Shown here piece by piece: positions 1 through 12,704 of a DNA stretch of 64,000 bases (positions within the stretch are counted from its first letter, which is position 1; every line of letters starts with the position of its first letter). A program made the translations under genes and the position numbers. Source of the DNA: Patella vulgata (taxonomy: Eukaryota > Mollusca > Gastropoda > Patellidae); NCBI RefSeq assembly GCF_932274485.2, contig NC_065885.2, forward strand, positions 31,261,062 through 31,325,061, in the 5' to 3' direction. The notes under the pieces were generated by a model. That model had not been told where the DNA came from. It did no database searches and saw only the letters and a program-made list of their open reading frames with translations.

Positions 1-305
1 GCAGCAAATGTATACTTTAGAACTCAGTAAAGAGTACTTTGATCACTCTTAATCAATTAGAATCAGAGTTATCGTTTTCTAAAGCACTAACAAATCAAAT
101 CAAATTGACTGTCTCGGTTTAACCATTGAACTTAGTCAACGCATTTGTGTCATGAAACTATACGCCACATTTCATCACTCTCACTTAATAAGAATCAAAG
201 TGTTCGTGTTCCAAAGTCATAACAATCTCGGCTAAAACTGAGCAGCAATTGCTTATCATCACAGGAACGTTATGGAACTATACAATTATCATTCCCCTCA
301 CTTAA

Positions 306-689
306 ATCTACATAATGTAAGATTTAGATAAAGAACTAGCCATTCTTGCTTTAATAGTTCGAAAGTAGATGATGTAAATGAATAATTTGAAAATTTCATT
401 CAAATTACTCTATTGCAAGCGAAGATATTAGCCTTTGAAGATTTGACAGACGTGTGCAATAATTTCAATCACCGTACTGGTTGATCGAAGCTAAGTCTCG
501 GTCCTCCATATTTGATTAAATCAAAGTATCGCTGAACCATTCTAATCTATTTAATATCGGAGAAATCTGATGCCATCGAGAGTTGATTAAGGTATGGATC
601 AGTTAATTAATGTCTAATTACTTTAGAAAACATTTCAGGCATAAAGAAAGACCTGCAATAGGCAGATTTAGCTCTTGCATAATGTATGT
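306..689 (+). mobile_element. TTAA-flanked MITE, family C (copy 1)
   Basis: A 384-bp non-autonomous element bounded by TTAA on both sides (302-305 and 690-693). Its ends are imperfect inverted repeats: the left begins ATCTACATAATGTAAG and the right ends GCATAATGTATGT. At least six other copies or fragments lie in this window. No coding capacity is seen. TTAA targeting is typical of piggyBac and Kolobok elements, but the termini do not let me choose between them. Confidence 0.7.
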
Positions 690-1018
690 TTAACTGGAAT
701 CAAAGTTAACATGTTCCAGAGCATCGAGAAACAAGTTGCATATTTGTGCTTAGTCTAGGCAGGCAGAGGGTGAATATCATCGAACTCAGTCAAGGTATTC
801 ACCTAATAAACATCAACACCAAGTTAAAAGCAAAGGTATTGTATTCTAAAAACATTACTTATTATTTTGCTTAACCGAACTCATCCAAGACAATCTACAT
901 ACAATTTCTACCTCAATTGGAAGCAGAGCTGTTGTGTTCCAAAGTCTCGACCAATCAAATTGCTTTTCTGAGCTTAGCCTCAGTAGAAAATGTTCATTAA
1001 TCTTAACACCAGGTTTGA

Positions 1019-1368
1019 AATGAAATGGAGTTTAACTTCCTACTGTTCTGCGCCGACTTGGATAATGAAGACGGGCATATGCCATACAGTGTGCGATGAG
1101 GGCAAATTTGCCCGGGCAGCGGTACGATGGCCCACTCTTATATCAAATTCCAACTGCCAGGGGATCTTTTATGTGCACGCCTATGGATACATGGGACCTA
1201 GGTTTTTCGTCCCATCAACGACTAAACAGCTGTCCTTGCCAGACCCCCATTCCTGCACCACTGACAAGGAAACCTCCGTTGGAAAATCCCGATGAACTTT
1301 CATGGCCAATGCAATGATCGAACACGCGACCTCCAGGCTAGCCACCACCGAGCCACCGTGACTCCCAG
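1019..1368 (-). mobile_element. tRNA-derived SINE, family SINE-A, full length
   Basis: Read on the minus strand this is a SINE with a tRNA-like head, a body of about 280 bp and a tail ending GTTAAAC...CATTTCATTTC. The head carries a box A-like TGGCTCGGTGG and a box B-like GTTCGATC. A 12-bp target duplication CACCAGGTTTGA flanks it (1007-1018 and 1369-1380), so both ends are defined. Short open frames inside it are chance products of the SINE sequence. Confidence 0.85.
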
Positions 1369-1380
1369 CACCAGGTTTGA

Positions 1381-2301
1381 TCATCGTACATTGCAACTGG
1401 TTGACACAATGTACGGTTGCTCGACCTTTTGATCCCACCTCCTCTGTCAAAAATGTGCAGAATTAAAATTCAGAATCTTACAAACCATATGCAAAGACTT
1501 GTTTCCCCTTCTTTCATGAAATCAATAATAAAAGTCATGAACAGGAAGCCAATTAAAAACTACCAATGCAGTGTCCCATCTCTTATTGTTGCGTGGCGTG
1601 TGGGTCTAAAGCGTAATGGGTTAGGTCCAACGTTAGGTACGTGGAAGAAATTAGGGACATTTGCAAAATACGTGTATAAAAGCAATCCCAGTAAAGGCTT
1701 TGTGGGTTAAGCGCCCCCACCCCTTCCTACACACACACACACCCACACACACACCCACACACGCGTGTACATAGTTGAAATTAAAGATACTTCTTGCTAA
1801 ATACGTATACAAAAACAACCCGACCCGAGCTCTCCAACACCAGCGAAAGCTCCGTGGGTTAAGTGCCGTGCGTGTACGTGGTCGAATTTAAAGATATTTG
1901 CAAAATACATGTACAAAAGCAACCACAATTTTTTCAATACCGGTAAATGACACCCTTTTGTTATTTTCAAGCGGATGATTATCTCGAACAAATTGCGATA
2001 AGACACTTCCTCTTTTAATTTTTTTTTAAAACATGAGATTAAGTTCATTCCTAAGTCTTCTTCAACTCAATTGACAGGAATACAAAGAAAGTGAAGCATG
2101 CCATTTTTTCTCCCTCGACAAGACAGAATTATTCATTTCCATTTGTTCTTTTTTACTGGTGGACCTGACTATGAATTAATGTGATTGAAATTTCGTTCGG
2201 CAATTATAGCGCAGAATAAAAACAGTGATGGCATTTTAATAGAATCGACTGATCTGGAGTTTAGAAAGAAGATCGATATTATTTTTAGAGCATGATCTCA
2301 C
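1381..2301. repeat. Non-genic stretch with minisatellite and CA tract
   Basis: A (CA)n-rich tract lies at about 1727-1760. A degenerate repeat of about 100-135 bp occurs roughly three times between 1635 and 1930; each unit contains an AAATACGTGTACAAAAGCAA-like core, and two also carry GTGGGTTAAG. No gene is recognised. Confidence 0.5.
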
Positions 2302-2464
2302 TTGGGTAGAAACCATTTGATAGCTTTCCTCCATGTCATTCCAGTTATCCCATACTCCCACATATTTCCTGTATTCATGTGGATCATTTTGAAAGATAAT
2401 AACATTATATTTTTGAACTTGCATAGAAATAACTAGAATGTGTAATATCTCATTGATTGAGTTC
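2302..2464 (-). CDS. Possible unrecognised exon
   Basis: On the minus strand a 163-nt open stretch runs from a possible acceptor (CTTTAG at 2465-2470) to a possible donor (GTGAG at 2297-2301). It encodes about 54 residues with protein-like composition, including NDPHEYRKYVGVWDNWND. I do not recognise the family and found no partner exon nearby. It may be one exon of a gene continuing outside the window, a relic, or chance. Confidence 0.2.
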
Positions 2465-3790
2465 CTAAAGATCCATCTATATTTATTGCTTATTATGTAG
2501 AGTTTAGGCGCCCGGGTGATTTATATGTGTCTATCCCACGCGTGTACGTGACACGGAGTATGGTCGACTACAATGTTCGATGTGGTTTTTCTGAATGCAA
2601 AACCCCCAAATGCACAAGCAAATATACATGATTTATTGGTCTCGAAATGACATAGTGCTAAATGTAGGTTTAACAATTTTCACTTTCAGCTGTGTTTAAT
2701 GCGTTTTTTATAATTTGTATCAGTGACTATCCGGCCTCTGATAGCTTTATTATATTGACAAAAAAACCTAAACTAAATTGGTAGTGTTTTGAAGGGATAT
2801 TTGGAAGCTGAATGTTTAATCCAGGCGTATCATTTTTACATACATTATTTATGTAAGGTCTGTCGACTGAAGGAGACATGTAACTCAAGGCTATTTACTG
2901 TTCAACAACTACATGGATTTTGCCACTGAACGAATTTTCATTTATAAATAAATAAATAAATACCCCCCCCCCCCCCCAATGAATCAGGAATCTTTAATGA
3001 AGTCGAGGAATTTGAAAATTCAGAGTTGGGTTGAATTGGCTATAATTGAAAACACGATCCCTGAACAGTTTGGGGAGTTAATTAATTTGGAGTAAAGTTT
3101 AAACGTTGCAATTCCACCGTCTTAAGGTAACGCCGTGGTAGAAACATTAAATGATTTGGATTATCTATAAATATAGTATTTTCTCGACACAATTTTTGTT
3201 AAAGATAAATAATTAGCGACGAATAAAGGGAGATAAATCAATTTATACTCGGTGTCTATCAGGGGTAAGTCTACTAATTATTGATCCATATGGTTTAATT
3301 TATAATTTCATGCCTTATCTGGACATTTAATGACATTTCAAATTTCGATCCGATTATCTGATAAACATCTTGAAAGAGTTTGAACGAGAGGTATAATCAC
3401 ATATGGATGTTTGTTCAAGAATTCATTAAGAGTCATCAAAACATGACAGAAAATAAAAATTCAAACCCCATTCTTCCCTTCTAGATGTAATAATAAAAAT
3501 TTAAAAAACTCCATTGTCGAAATTAGTGGCGCGACTCCCCTACAGTCGGGACACCTCGATAGGTTTTAGACTAACATATTATGTGAGAGGCATTTGGGAT
3601 CCACTTTAAGAGCGTTTCCAAGAGAGCACCATGCAGGGGGTGATAACCATCGGGTCAGGGATCTGGACCATTTTTTTATTCTGTGAGAAGGCGGGGTTTA
3701 ACGGCCACTGGAAGCTAACTAGGTCATTTTGGGACTAAGTGGTGATGCATATGTAAGGGCATTTTTATATTCCATTCAGTCGTTAGCAAG
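2465..3790. other. Non-genic stretch
   Basis: AT-rich sequence with a (AAAT)n run followed by a poly-C tract near 2945-2980. No coding or repeat structure is recognised beyond this. Confidence 0.4.
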
Positions 3791-3834
<44 letters not shown>

Positions 3835-4022
3835 ACCCGGCACAAACTAGGTCCTCATTTTGGGACTAACATGGTACAATTTTATTTCAATAATTTACTA
3901 GCGCAAAAAGAGAAAACCCACGAGGTTGGGCAGACAATCCTCCACCATCACCATGTCACGTACAAGCTTGGGATGGAAACCACTCTATGACAGACCTTAT
4001 ATCCACAGCGCATGTGTTAGAC
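3791..4022 (-). mobile_element. SINE-B copy with GA tract
   Basis: A (GA)n tract at about 3791-3831 is followed by the reverse complement of the SINE-B body (ACAAACTAGGTC, AAAACCCACGAGGTTGG, GTCACGTACAAGC). The copy is diverged and lacks part of the tRNA-like head. Confidence 0.65.
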
Positions 4023-7000
4023 AACTTTTGACTTACCATGGGAAAGGTTTCACGAATGTCCAATACAATTTACTCAGAATAAATCTTATATGAATATGAT
4101 GAATATGATATAGTAATGAAAGGTGAAATATGTTATACGATTCAGGGTAAGCATATTTCAGCTCGTGGCTGGAAATGTTCAGTGGAGAACCGGGCAATCT
4201 AACCGCGATGACTTACTAATAGTAGAGAAGCAACTGTTACGTCGCCCGTGGCTTGAAGACTAAGGTGACTACACAAAACGCATGGGGTAAATAGGTGGGT
4301 TTCATCTGCCAAAATTGATTGTCCATTATACATTGTATCCTTCTAATTAACAATGGATGGAATTGTGTCGATATGAAAGCTTGCCATGCCAGTCCATATA
4401 TAATTATACATTTGCCTGCTACAAACTACTGAATACAAATGAGTATAATCACGACCTGACCCTGCAAAATTATACACCAGTCACTCCCCTTCCCTACGAT
4501 GGCCTTGAACGTCCGATTTTGTCACAAACACTTTATGATTTTTAACCAAAATAACATATTAGGCTCAAGGAACTTCAAGTAACAAATATAATAATAACGT
4601 TGATAATCGACGGCCATTTCAACTATTGAAAATAATCGTCGATCATCAGTGAAAAGACAATTCGCGTGGAAAATACTGTTTTTTTACACATTTTCAGAGT
4701 ACTGCAGCACTCCAGTGCGTTGTATACTGATAAGCTTTTTTTTTCTTCTGACAATTTACTTGGAGGAATGTCCTCCACAATCACACCAAGCAATTTTAAG
4801 TGAGAACTGCTACACACGTTTAAGGGTGGCATAGTTTTACACAAATGTAAAATTACCACATTTAGATAAGAATGTTGCCCCAAAACAACAAATTCCAGTT
4901 GTACCGCAAGTTGTCATTTTTTTTCACTAAATCGTGTGACTTCTGTCGCCTAGGAGTTCACATAGACCCTGTATGATTGAAAATTGTTGAAACACAGGGT
5001 TGTCGTTTTTTGTTCAATTTCTGCATGGTTCTCCCGTGGGCGCGTTCTTAACGTGTTAGATTTTATGTATAGTATGCAAGCAGAGTTGTTAATCCTGTGT
5101 TTTGTTGAGAATTTAAGCACTGACTAATAAATACACAAGTAAACTGGTTATTTTTTGTCGTTAAGGGGCGGATTAAGGGATCGGCCAATGGAGGCGACTC
5201 GTTCCGAATGGCACAGCTACAAGCTGAAAAGGTTTGAAAATTACATCGCCGTAGATGAGATTTAGAGCACTTTCCTATGGGTTTAGGTAGAAACTGGAAC
5301 CGACGATTTCGTTGTCCAAAAATGAAATTGGTTTTGCATTATATAAGTCAACATATTTGAATACCATGCAACCTAAAGTATCCCACATCAAAGTGCCCAG
5401 TTATTCATAAAACAAACACCGTCCTTCATCAAATAATGCCTCGATCCCCTCTAAAACAACCACCTCCTCTACAAAATAGCACCATCCTTCATCACAGCAC
5501 ACCCCTGTACTCTAGAACCCCTATCGTAAATGAACTTTCGCCCCCTTTAAAAACTAATCATGATATACACTGATCAGGTGTAGTTAATTCGCCAATCTAT
5601 ATTTTATCTAAAAACACCATAGGAGTAAAGAAAAAATGATGCGTTTGTTTATTGGTTTAAGTGAAGGACCACCATAAAATGGAACAAATGAAAATATTTG
5701 TATCTCGATTGCATTTTATGATTAATTTGTAACAGCGGTATTCCAATAATGGTCTGATACAAAAGCAATCTTGGCACAGTCAGTGTTATGACAACGTGTA
5801 CAGACCATGTCATGTGTTTATTATGACTGTTCCAGGGGTCTAATCCATGTTTATATTTGAATATTTAGACCACATGGAAAGTTGTCAGGGTATATCACCA
5901 GTTTTCATTAAAAATATATTCTAAACTATTAAAATGTTTATTCAGTGTAAAAACTTGACATTATGTCTGGTGGTTTTCACACTTCAGACGAAAATAGCCA
6001 GTTTATATGACAAAACCCAAACAGACAAACGTGTGTTATTTCTCATTCATTAAATAATCATCTTAAACCAAGGGGTCTTGTTAATATCAGAATAAGTCAC
6101 AATTAGAATACACTTACAGTGTCAGATAAATGTTTACAAAAGAGCAATTTTGACATTCTTCTTTCTGTTACCCAATAGAAGTTTTCACAAACATTTTTCT
6201 TACTACTGTTCTGGTTGTTCACTTCTGGCTCCTGTATGCTTATTGTAATTATAGTAGTCTTCTACAAAACCATTCTTATAAATTGTTCATGTGATTGACT
6301 ACTGGTAGTTCTTGTGCGTTTTTTTATATTGTTTATTTTTTGTTTCCTTGGCGATTCAAACATTTTCCCCAAAACCCCTTCTCAGCTAAATCAGACATAT
6401 TAAAATGTAGTCTTTAAACATCTGATGACCTTTTTCCTCCAAGCGAGCTTCTTTTAACAAGAAGATTACTAACAGTCAAATAATATCTACCTAATATCTC
6501 AACACATGTCAATCCAGCATGTTATTAACAATAGCTGTGTTATATAAGATAGTATCATATCTCAGTTTATAAAACTTTCGTCACTCATCTATAATTATAT
6601 ATATTCTCACGACTTTCAACTTCATTGCCTGCTTATTATCTTAGTTAAAGGGAGACACCCTTTATAGTTATAGCCCGTTCACACGCTTAAGTTGAACTGG
6701 TTTAAAAGCCCCGGGGATCGTTAAACTAGTTAAACTGTGTTGCCTGAACGCAAATGTGGGGCTAATAAACCTGTCTTCGAGAAGGGTTTTTATTTTAAAC
6801 TAGCTCATCATGGCTGTCTGAACGGGTTGGCTTAAAAAACCCGTCTCCAGCTGGCTTTGAACATGCGCAGTACGCAGTAAGGTACATTCCTGGGGAAAAG
6901 TCGAGGTCAGACAGTGCCAGTGTTATCGAAAGCGTGCGAGAACCGAATAAAGAATATGAAGCTACCCATGCGTAGTTAACTCTAACCTCCGACCGAAGAG

Positions 7001-7676
7001 GCTTATCGTGTAGATATGGCTATCCAGACACTGTGGAAATTTTGTCGTCAATCAAAATAAAATTGTCCGGGTTTGGTTTTGAAATTATCATTCAGGTAGC
7101 TGCACGGGGCTAGGAAAGAAAGAAGTCTGTTACGCAGTATTTTTCCCTAAAACATGGGGATGCGTTAAGATTTAGAAAATCAATAAACAGTAGCTTTAAA
7201 AGATGTTTCAATAGAATCGTAATCAAAACGATTGGTGCTGTTCAGGTGATGATCGACTTTTTCAGGGCGTGTGTCTGTAATCTGAAGATAGAAAGATAAA
7301 AAAATATACATCACTAAAACTTCATTACACAATTCTAAATTTATGTATTTTCCAGATGATTTGAGCCAATCTCATGTGGTATCTTATAATGTAATGTAAT
7401 ATCGCATTTACAGAATTATCTGAATCCAATACAACATGCAATTTAACAGTGTAGTGGTATAATAGTATAACAAAAATAAACACCCCACGACACGATATAC
7501 AAAGTAACCCTCCATCATTAAAGGAGAAAGGCCGAATGTTCATTGTGTCTCAGAAAGGGGATCGTGTAAATGTGAACAGGTAGCCGAACATTTTTGAGCT
7601 CAAATTATTAATCTGCCTGAATTATAATCGTTTAAACGGTTTACAGGGGTTACAAACACTTTCTGGATGCTCACCT
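4023..7676. other. Non-genic stretch, 3.7 kb
   Basis: No coding region or confident mobile element is seen. A short segment with CCCGTTCA near 6668 and TGAACGGG near 6830 may be a decayed inverted-repeat element, but the arms match over only a few bases. Confidence 0.4.
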
Positions 7677-7866
7677 CATAGATACCTACATGTACCGTAA
7701 ACAGTAGAGGTGGCCAACCTAAGATGCACATTGGATCATTCCAAGTGGAATCGATGATACCATATCTCCACCATAGATACCTACATGTACCGTAAACAGT
7801 AGAGGTGGCCAACCTAAGATGCACATTGGACCATTCCAAGTGGAATCGATGATACCATATCTCCAC
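7677..7866. repeat. Two-copy 95-bp tandem duplication
   Basis: Copies 7677-7771 and 7772-7866 differ at about one base (GGATCATTCC versus GGACCATTCC), so the duplication is recent. It contains no recognised gene; a short open frame across it is simply the repeat read twice. Confidence 0.9.
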
Positions 7867-9529
7867 CATGCTCAGACGTTTCTATCTAGGATATACTACG
7901 AGATACAATGAAAGAAGGTTCGTTACAATACAATAATTAGCGAATCATGCTTGACATCCCTTGAATACTGGCAGGTTATCGACATTCAGGGGACGACCAC
8001 CATTTATTAGTATTGCTTGTAAACCATTAAATATTTTGATTTTCATTTTGAGTGAAGTCTGCATCATTACAGCCCTGGGACTGTAAAGTTCAGTGGACGC
8101 TTACGACTCCCCCCCCCCCGATCCATTCACTTGATTAGAAATTTATTGTTTATGTCTTGTAATGTAGTACTCTGTAATTTGTCTTGAACGCAGATTTGTC
8201 TTGACTGCCTTGTTTGTTTGTGGTGTGGTTCTCCTGCACTTACATGGTGTCAGATTATTAAGACAAAACTATCCATCAGCGCTAAACATGTTCTTTGTGT
8301 CTCGGCTGTTAGTGTTGTAACAGTATATAGTGTATATTATGACTGTAACATGTAATACTTACTTAGTTAAACTAATAAATTACAAACAGTTTAGACGTAA
8401 TATAGACAGGATGTTGATATATTATTGACAGCACTAGGTGTAGATTACAGTGATATTGTGTCTTCTACATACCACGCTAAAACCATAACCGTTTCCATGG
8501 TGCTTTATAAACAGATCGTGTGCCATTGTAAAATCATAACCTTGTCAATTGTGCTTTCACAGATTGTATGACATGCTTTTTCCCCTACCATAAGGTGATT
8601 GCTAGTCAAGAAACTCGCCGACCTCCACCTGACAGCTCGATTTTTCCGAAAATATCAAGTTCATATTCAAGTTATCGTCTTGGTCAACATCTCAGTTATC
8701 TCATCAAAACAAGCACCACCACAGTGTGATTCCTTAACAGTCCCGTCCCTAACACACACACACACTCCTTCCCCCAAAACACACCCGGACACGCACATAT
8801 TTATGTTGAAAATGACATTTATCTGACTGAAATCTAAATAATTTACAGTTTATATTTCTGACGTTTAAATCAAATCAAATTTATACTGTGGACAGAAACT
8901 AGGTCTTAACTGAGGTAAACTGCCATTCTTTTAGAAAAACCCCAACAAAACATGGCATTGAAATACGCAGATGAAAACAACTTTTACTTCATACATTAAA
9001 AGAAACATTAAAAGCAATGTAGACATAATTACTTGTTTAATAGTTACCGTAATTTAAAAGGGGCAGACAATCGCTTGGGGTCTGACAGTATCAAACGTGA
9101 AATGAAACGAAAGTAAATCTAAGACGTGTGTTTATAATTGATTTTCAGTTTGATTATATCGGTTTATTTCATTCATTTTAACATGAAAGAACATTTTGCA
9201 TTGCTGTTTATAATAATGAATATGCTACTGATGCAATATTCATTAATGTTGAAGTTCTAGGGCAATTTTCAAACCCAAATAGGTTAATGGTATTTAAGTA
9301 AAACGAGAGCGAATAAAGAGTGGATCGTGATCTACAAAGGTAACAAGTGGCAACGCGATGGCACACGTTTATAACACACCTTTCGGCACGAAAAGTTTTC
9401 AAACGAGGATGGAATTTGATCCTAGTGTTAATCATTACCGTTTATACAATTTTATATAACGTACGACTCCACATATGTAGCCCCAATGCTCGACAATTAA
9501 TGCTGCAGTCATATAAAGAATGTTATATA
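7867..9529. other. Non-genic stretch
   Basis: AT-rich sequence with a poly-C run near 8110 and a CA-rich tract near 8750-8800. No gene is recognised. Confidence 0.4.
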
Positions 9530-9563
9530 TACTATTCAAAAAAAGTAGGGGATATTTGATTTT
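9530..9563 (+). repeat. Left terminal inverted repeat of Tc1-like element
   Basis: 34 bp, identical to the reverse complement of 11027-11060 and preceded by the target TA. Confidence 0.95.
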
Positions 9564-9824
9564 GGGGGCATAATACTAAAATATGCAAATGACTACGAAA
9601 AAAGTCACTATAGAACCTAACAGAAGAAACATTTCCAGTTACATGTGACGCCCAAACGCACCAATAGCTACCGCATGGAATGCAGGTGATGCTTGGGATC
9701 ATCATGGGGGTCCAACCCAAGATTTGCACGACTCTGACTTTGAATGTTACAGTCATTGTGGCATTGAATTCCAGGGTGGAAACATCAGTTTAATTGTTTT
9801 AGTGACCAGAAAACAAATTTTGAT

Positions 9825-10844
9825 ATGCGTCGGCTTACCCAAAATGAAAGGTTACGTGCCCTTGGCATGCTACAGATCGGCACAACACAGGCGGTTGTGG
9901 CGCGAACGATGAATGTTTCTCAGTCTGTCATAAGCAGGCTATGGTCCAGATACCGTTATACACAATCTGTACAGGACAGACCACGCTCAGGTCGACCAAG
10001 GGCGACAACTCAAGCCCAGGATCGATTTATCCGTACCTTGGCCTTGAGAAATCGTGTCATCACAGCAAATCAGATCAGAGCTCGTCTTCAAACAGACACT
10101 GGTGTGAGAGTGAGTGGCCAGACGATTCGGAATCGACTGCATAGGGGTCACCTTCGCGCCCGACGTCCTCGCGTGATCCCTTGTTTGAGAGATCATCACA
10201 TTCAGGCAAGACGTCGTTGGTGTAGGGATAGTCAACACTGGGATAATCGACGCTGGAGCAATGTGATGTTTTCAGATGAGTCAAGGTTCACTGTTGATTT
10301 TTTGGACAGACGTAGGAGGGTGTGGCGTGGTCGAAACGAGCGCTTCCAAGACGTTAACGTCATCAGACATGATCGATTTGGGGGTGGTTCTGTTATGGTG
10401 TGGGGAGGCATCACTGTTGCTGGAAGAACGGCTTTACATGTTGTTGCAGGGCGTGTTACAGGCCAGTACTACCGGGACAACATCTTGGCAGTCCATGTTG
10501 TGCCGTTCGCACGACGTCATGGCCGCCGTTTCATCTTCCAGGATGACAACGCAAGATGTCACAGGGCCAGGATCGTTACAGGTTACCTCCAACAACAGAA
10601 CATCACCACATTACCTTGGCAAGCACTGAGTCCCGACCTCTCCCCCATCGAGCATGTCTGGGACATGCTTGGACAGAGGTTACGTCAACGTCAACAACGT
10701 CCTGCCAATGTCCAAGAACTTGCTGCTGCGTTGCAACAGGAATGGGACAATCTGGACCAAAATGACCTTAGACGTCTCATTAGGAGTATGCCACGTCGGA
10801 TCAATGCTTGTTTGGCAAACAGAGGAGGATTTACCCGTTACTGA
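9825..10844 (+). CDS. Tc1-like DD34E transposase
   Basis: 339 aa, the usual length for Tc1 transposases, which cut and paste the element by a DDE-type nuclease reaction in the nucleus. Residues about 1-110 form the two helix-turn-helix DNA-binding units, with the GRPR hook at 56-59 between them. The catalytic triad is D151 (FSDESRF), D241 (FQDDNARCH) and E276 (SPDLSPIEHVWD). Exactly 34 residues separate D241 and E276, the Tc1 spacing. WGGI at 193-196 is also typical. The ATG at 9825 puts the N-terminal helix in register. No internal stop or shift is seen, so the protein may be functional. Confidence 0.96.
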   Translation: MRRLTQNERLRALGMLQIGTTQAVVARTMNVSQSVISRLWSRYRYTQSVQDRPRSGRPRATTQAQDRFIRTLALRNRVITANQIRARLQTDTGVRVSGQTIRNRLHRGHLRARRPRVIPCLRDHHIQARRRWCRDSQHWDNRRWSNVMFSDESRFTVDFLDRRRRVWRGRNERFQDVNVIRHDRFGGGSVMVWGGITVAGRTALHVVAGRVTGQYYRDNILAVHVVPFARRHGRRFIFQDDNARCHRARIVTGYLQQQNITTLPWQALSPDLSPIEHVWDMLGQRLRQRQQRPANVQELAAALQQEWDNLDQNDLRRLIRSMPRRINACLANRGGFTRY

Positions 10845-11026
10845 CTTGGTTGTGATGCTGTGGTAACTTTGCTGTTTGACCCCGGGTATCATTTTACCCT
10901 TATAATGGTCAGTCTGTGCCTTACTTAGTCTAACGATCATTTGGAATAAATCGATGAATGTGAACTTCATTTCATTTTGTCATTTGTTTCTTCGTCAGTT
11001 TCATTAGGTGACTTTAATAACACTTA

Positions 11027-11060
11027 AAAATCAAATATCCCCTACTTTTTTTGAATAGTA
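11027..11060 (-). repeat. Right terminal inverted repeat of Tc1-like element
   Basis: 34 bp, an exact inverted match to 9530-9563, followed by the target TA at 11061-11062. Confidence 0.95.
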
Positions 11061-11062
11061 TA

Positions 11063-12704
11063 CATTGTATATTACGATTCGAACAATGCCCATGTGGTTT
11101 TACAAAAGCAATGATTTCCGCGATAAGTAATCGCTTTCGAGGGAATAATTATATTAACAGATCTATACCGAGGAACCAATTTTTCTTTACTGGGAAGGAA
11201 TAGGGTGGTGAATTCATTTTGACCAACTGCCGCTGCTTTTCAGTTGTTGGTCACTATTGTTCTTTTCGCCCTGGTAAGGTCGGAATAAAACTTTTCAATC
11301 AACGCCAGTTCGGTCACGAAATAATACTATCGGAGTCGACGTAATTAGCAATAAATACTGAATTAATAAATTGCTTATTAAATATATATATATATTAGCT
11401 ATTAATTTATAGTCTAAAAATGTTAAAGACGTTCATGAAATCGATTAAAATGTCTGTAACTCTTAATATTGCTTCTTAATTAGCTTAATTGGCTATACTA
11501 ATACTAATTACGAATCAGAAGCAGACAATTTACCATCTGTGTAGGGATTGTACTAATAATTTGTATTTAAACGAATAAAATCAAAATAGGAATGTCTTCA
11601 ATTATAATTTGTTTTGATTGGAATTTCTGCTCCAACAAGTCCAAACCTTGAAGTAGCGTTTATCTTTGTCAGAATGTAGTTACGGGTGTTCTGCACAAGA
11701 CAGGCGTTACTTATTCTATAAAGCAGAACTTCTTTTGCTTCTCGTTTATTTGTAGACTTCCTTGTAGAAAGGTACTACTGAATCTCACAATAAAACTCAA
11801 ACAAGTTTGCAGAATCGAAAAAATTGGGGCGTTTGTATGTGAAAATTATTAGGTCATTTCAATCAGGAAGGTGTATGCAATCTTTGAACATCAAAATACT
11901 CAAAAAGAAATCTCAAAACAGTGATGTCAAAGAATTATAGCTCTCTTTTTTTAAAGAAAAAGGATGCAGATAGTATTTACTTTTATTATGAAGGGTTTAA
12001 GTAGTGTCCTGTAGTTTGTTTTGAGTTATGTCAATGTTCACTGAAAATTTCAACTTTTTGTTACCGTATTCATTTTTTATATTATTTTTTTTGAACGATA
12101 TCTGTTTTATTTAAGTATTTTATTCGTTTTCTACATGCTAAGACACGTTAGATCTCAAAAATCAAAACTGATGTCTAGACTATGATAGAAAATAAACTGA
12201 TGTTACAGGTTTTCAAATCAGACAATTACTTATTTTTTTCATCGTATATTACAAGTCACGATAAGACTTATAAATTTGACGTGCAGTGAGCTTTTAACAT
12301 CAAAATAATTATATTGTTTATAACAGAATTATACAGATTGCATCGCTGGGTGCAAAAAAATATAGGCTTGTTTATAAAAAATTATCACCGCTTCTGAAAC
12401 ACCCACTTAGAATAAGTCAAGGGTAATTTGTATTTTAACATTGTTTACGTTACATTGGTTTTCTTTTTATATGAAAACTTACTAGTAATAAGGCATGTCT
12501 GGTTTAAAGCTTTTACTGTACTTGTCCAGAAATGACCCGGTATGAGCCGAAGGAACGTTAAACCACATTTCTCCCTGTCTCTCTTTAAAGATTACATCAC
12601 TACTAAAGACCCTACGATCAAACGAATTATGTTATGTCCCGAAATAATCTAGTTTGTGATGGGTGTAAATTAGTGCCCCCCCCCTCTCCAAGTCTCGCAC
12701 TCTC
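11063..12704. other. Non-genic stretch
   Basis: AT-rich single-copy-looking sequence with a short (TA)n run near 11385. Nothing is recognised. Confidence 0.4.

Larger units (their letters stand above)
9530..11060 (+). mobile_element. Complete Tc1/mariner-superfamily transposon
   Basis: A 1,531-bp element with perfect 34-bp terminal inverted repeats (9530-9563 and 11027-11060) beginning TACTATTCAAAAAAAGTAGG. It is flanked by TA on both sides (9528-9529 and 11061-11062), the target duplication typical of this superfamily. It carries one uninterrupted transposase gene. Perfect terminal repeats plus an intact frame imply a recent insertion from an active or recently active source. Confidence 0.96.

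Noticed and set aside
990-1450. Several open frames of 70-100 residues on both strands
   Set aside because: They fall inside a full-length SINE-A copy, and the same frames recur at 33.4-33.9, 48.8-49.2, 52.5, 55.9, 60.8 and 62.9 kb wherever SINE-A occurs.
6668-6840. Possible MITE with CCCGTTCA / TGAACGGG ends
   Set aside because: The arms match for only about 8-9 bases and no target duplication could be found.
9941-10970. Seven or more open frames overlapping the transposase on both strands
   Set aside because: They are shadows of the 339-aa Tc1 transposase frame; none has family signatures.
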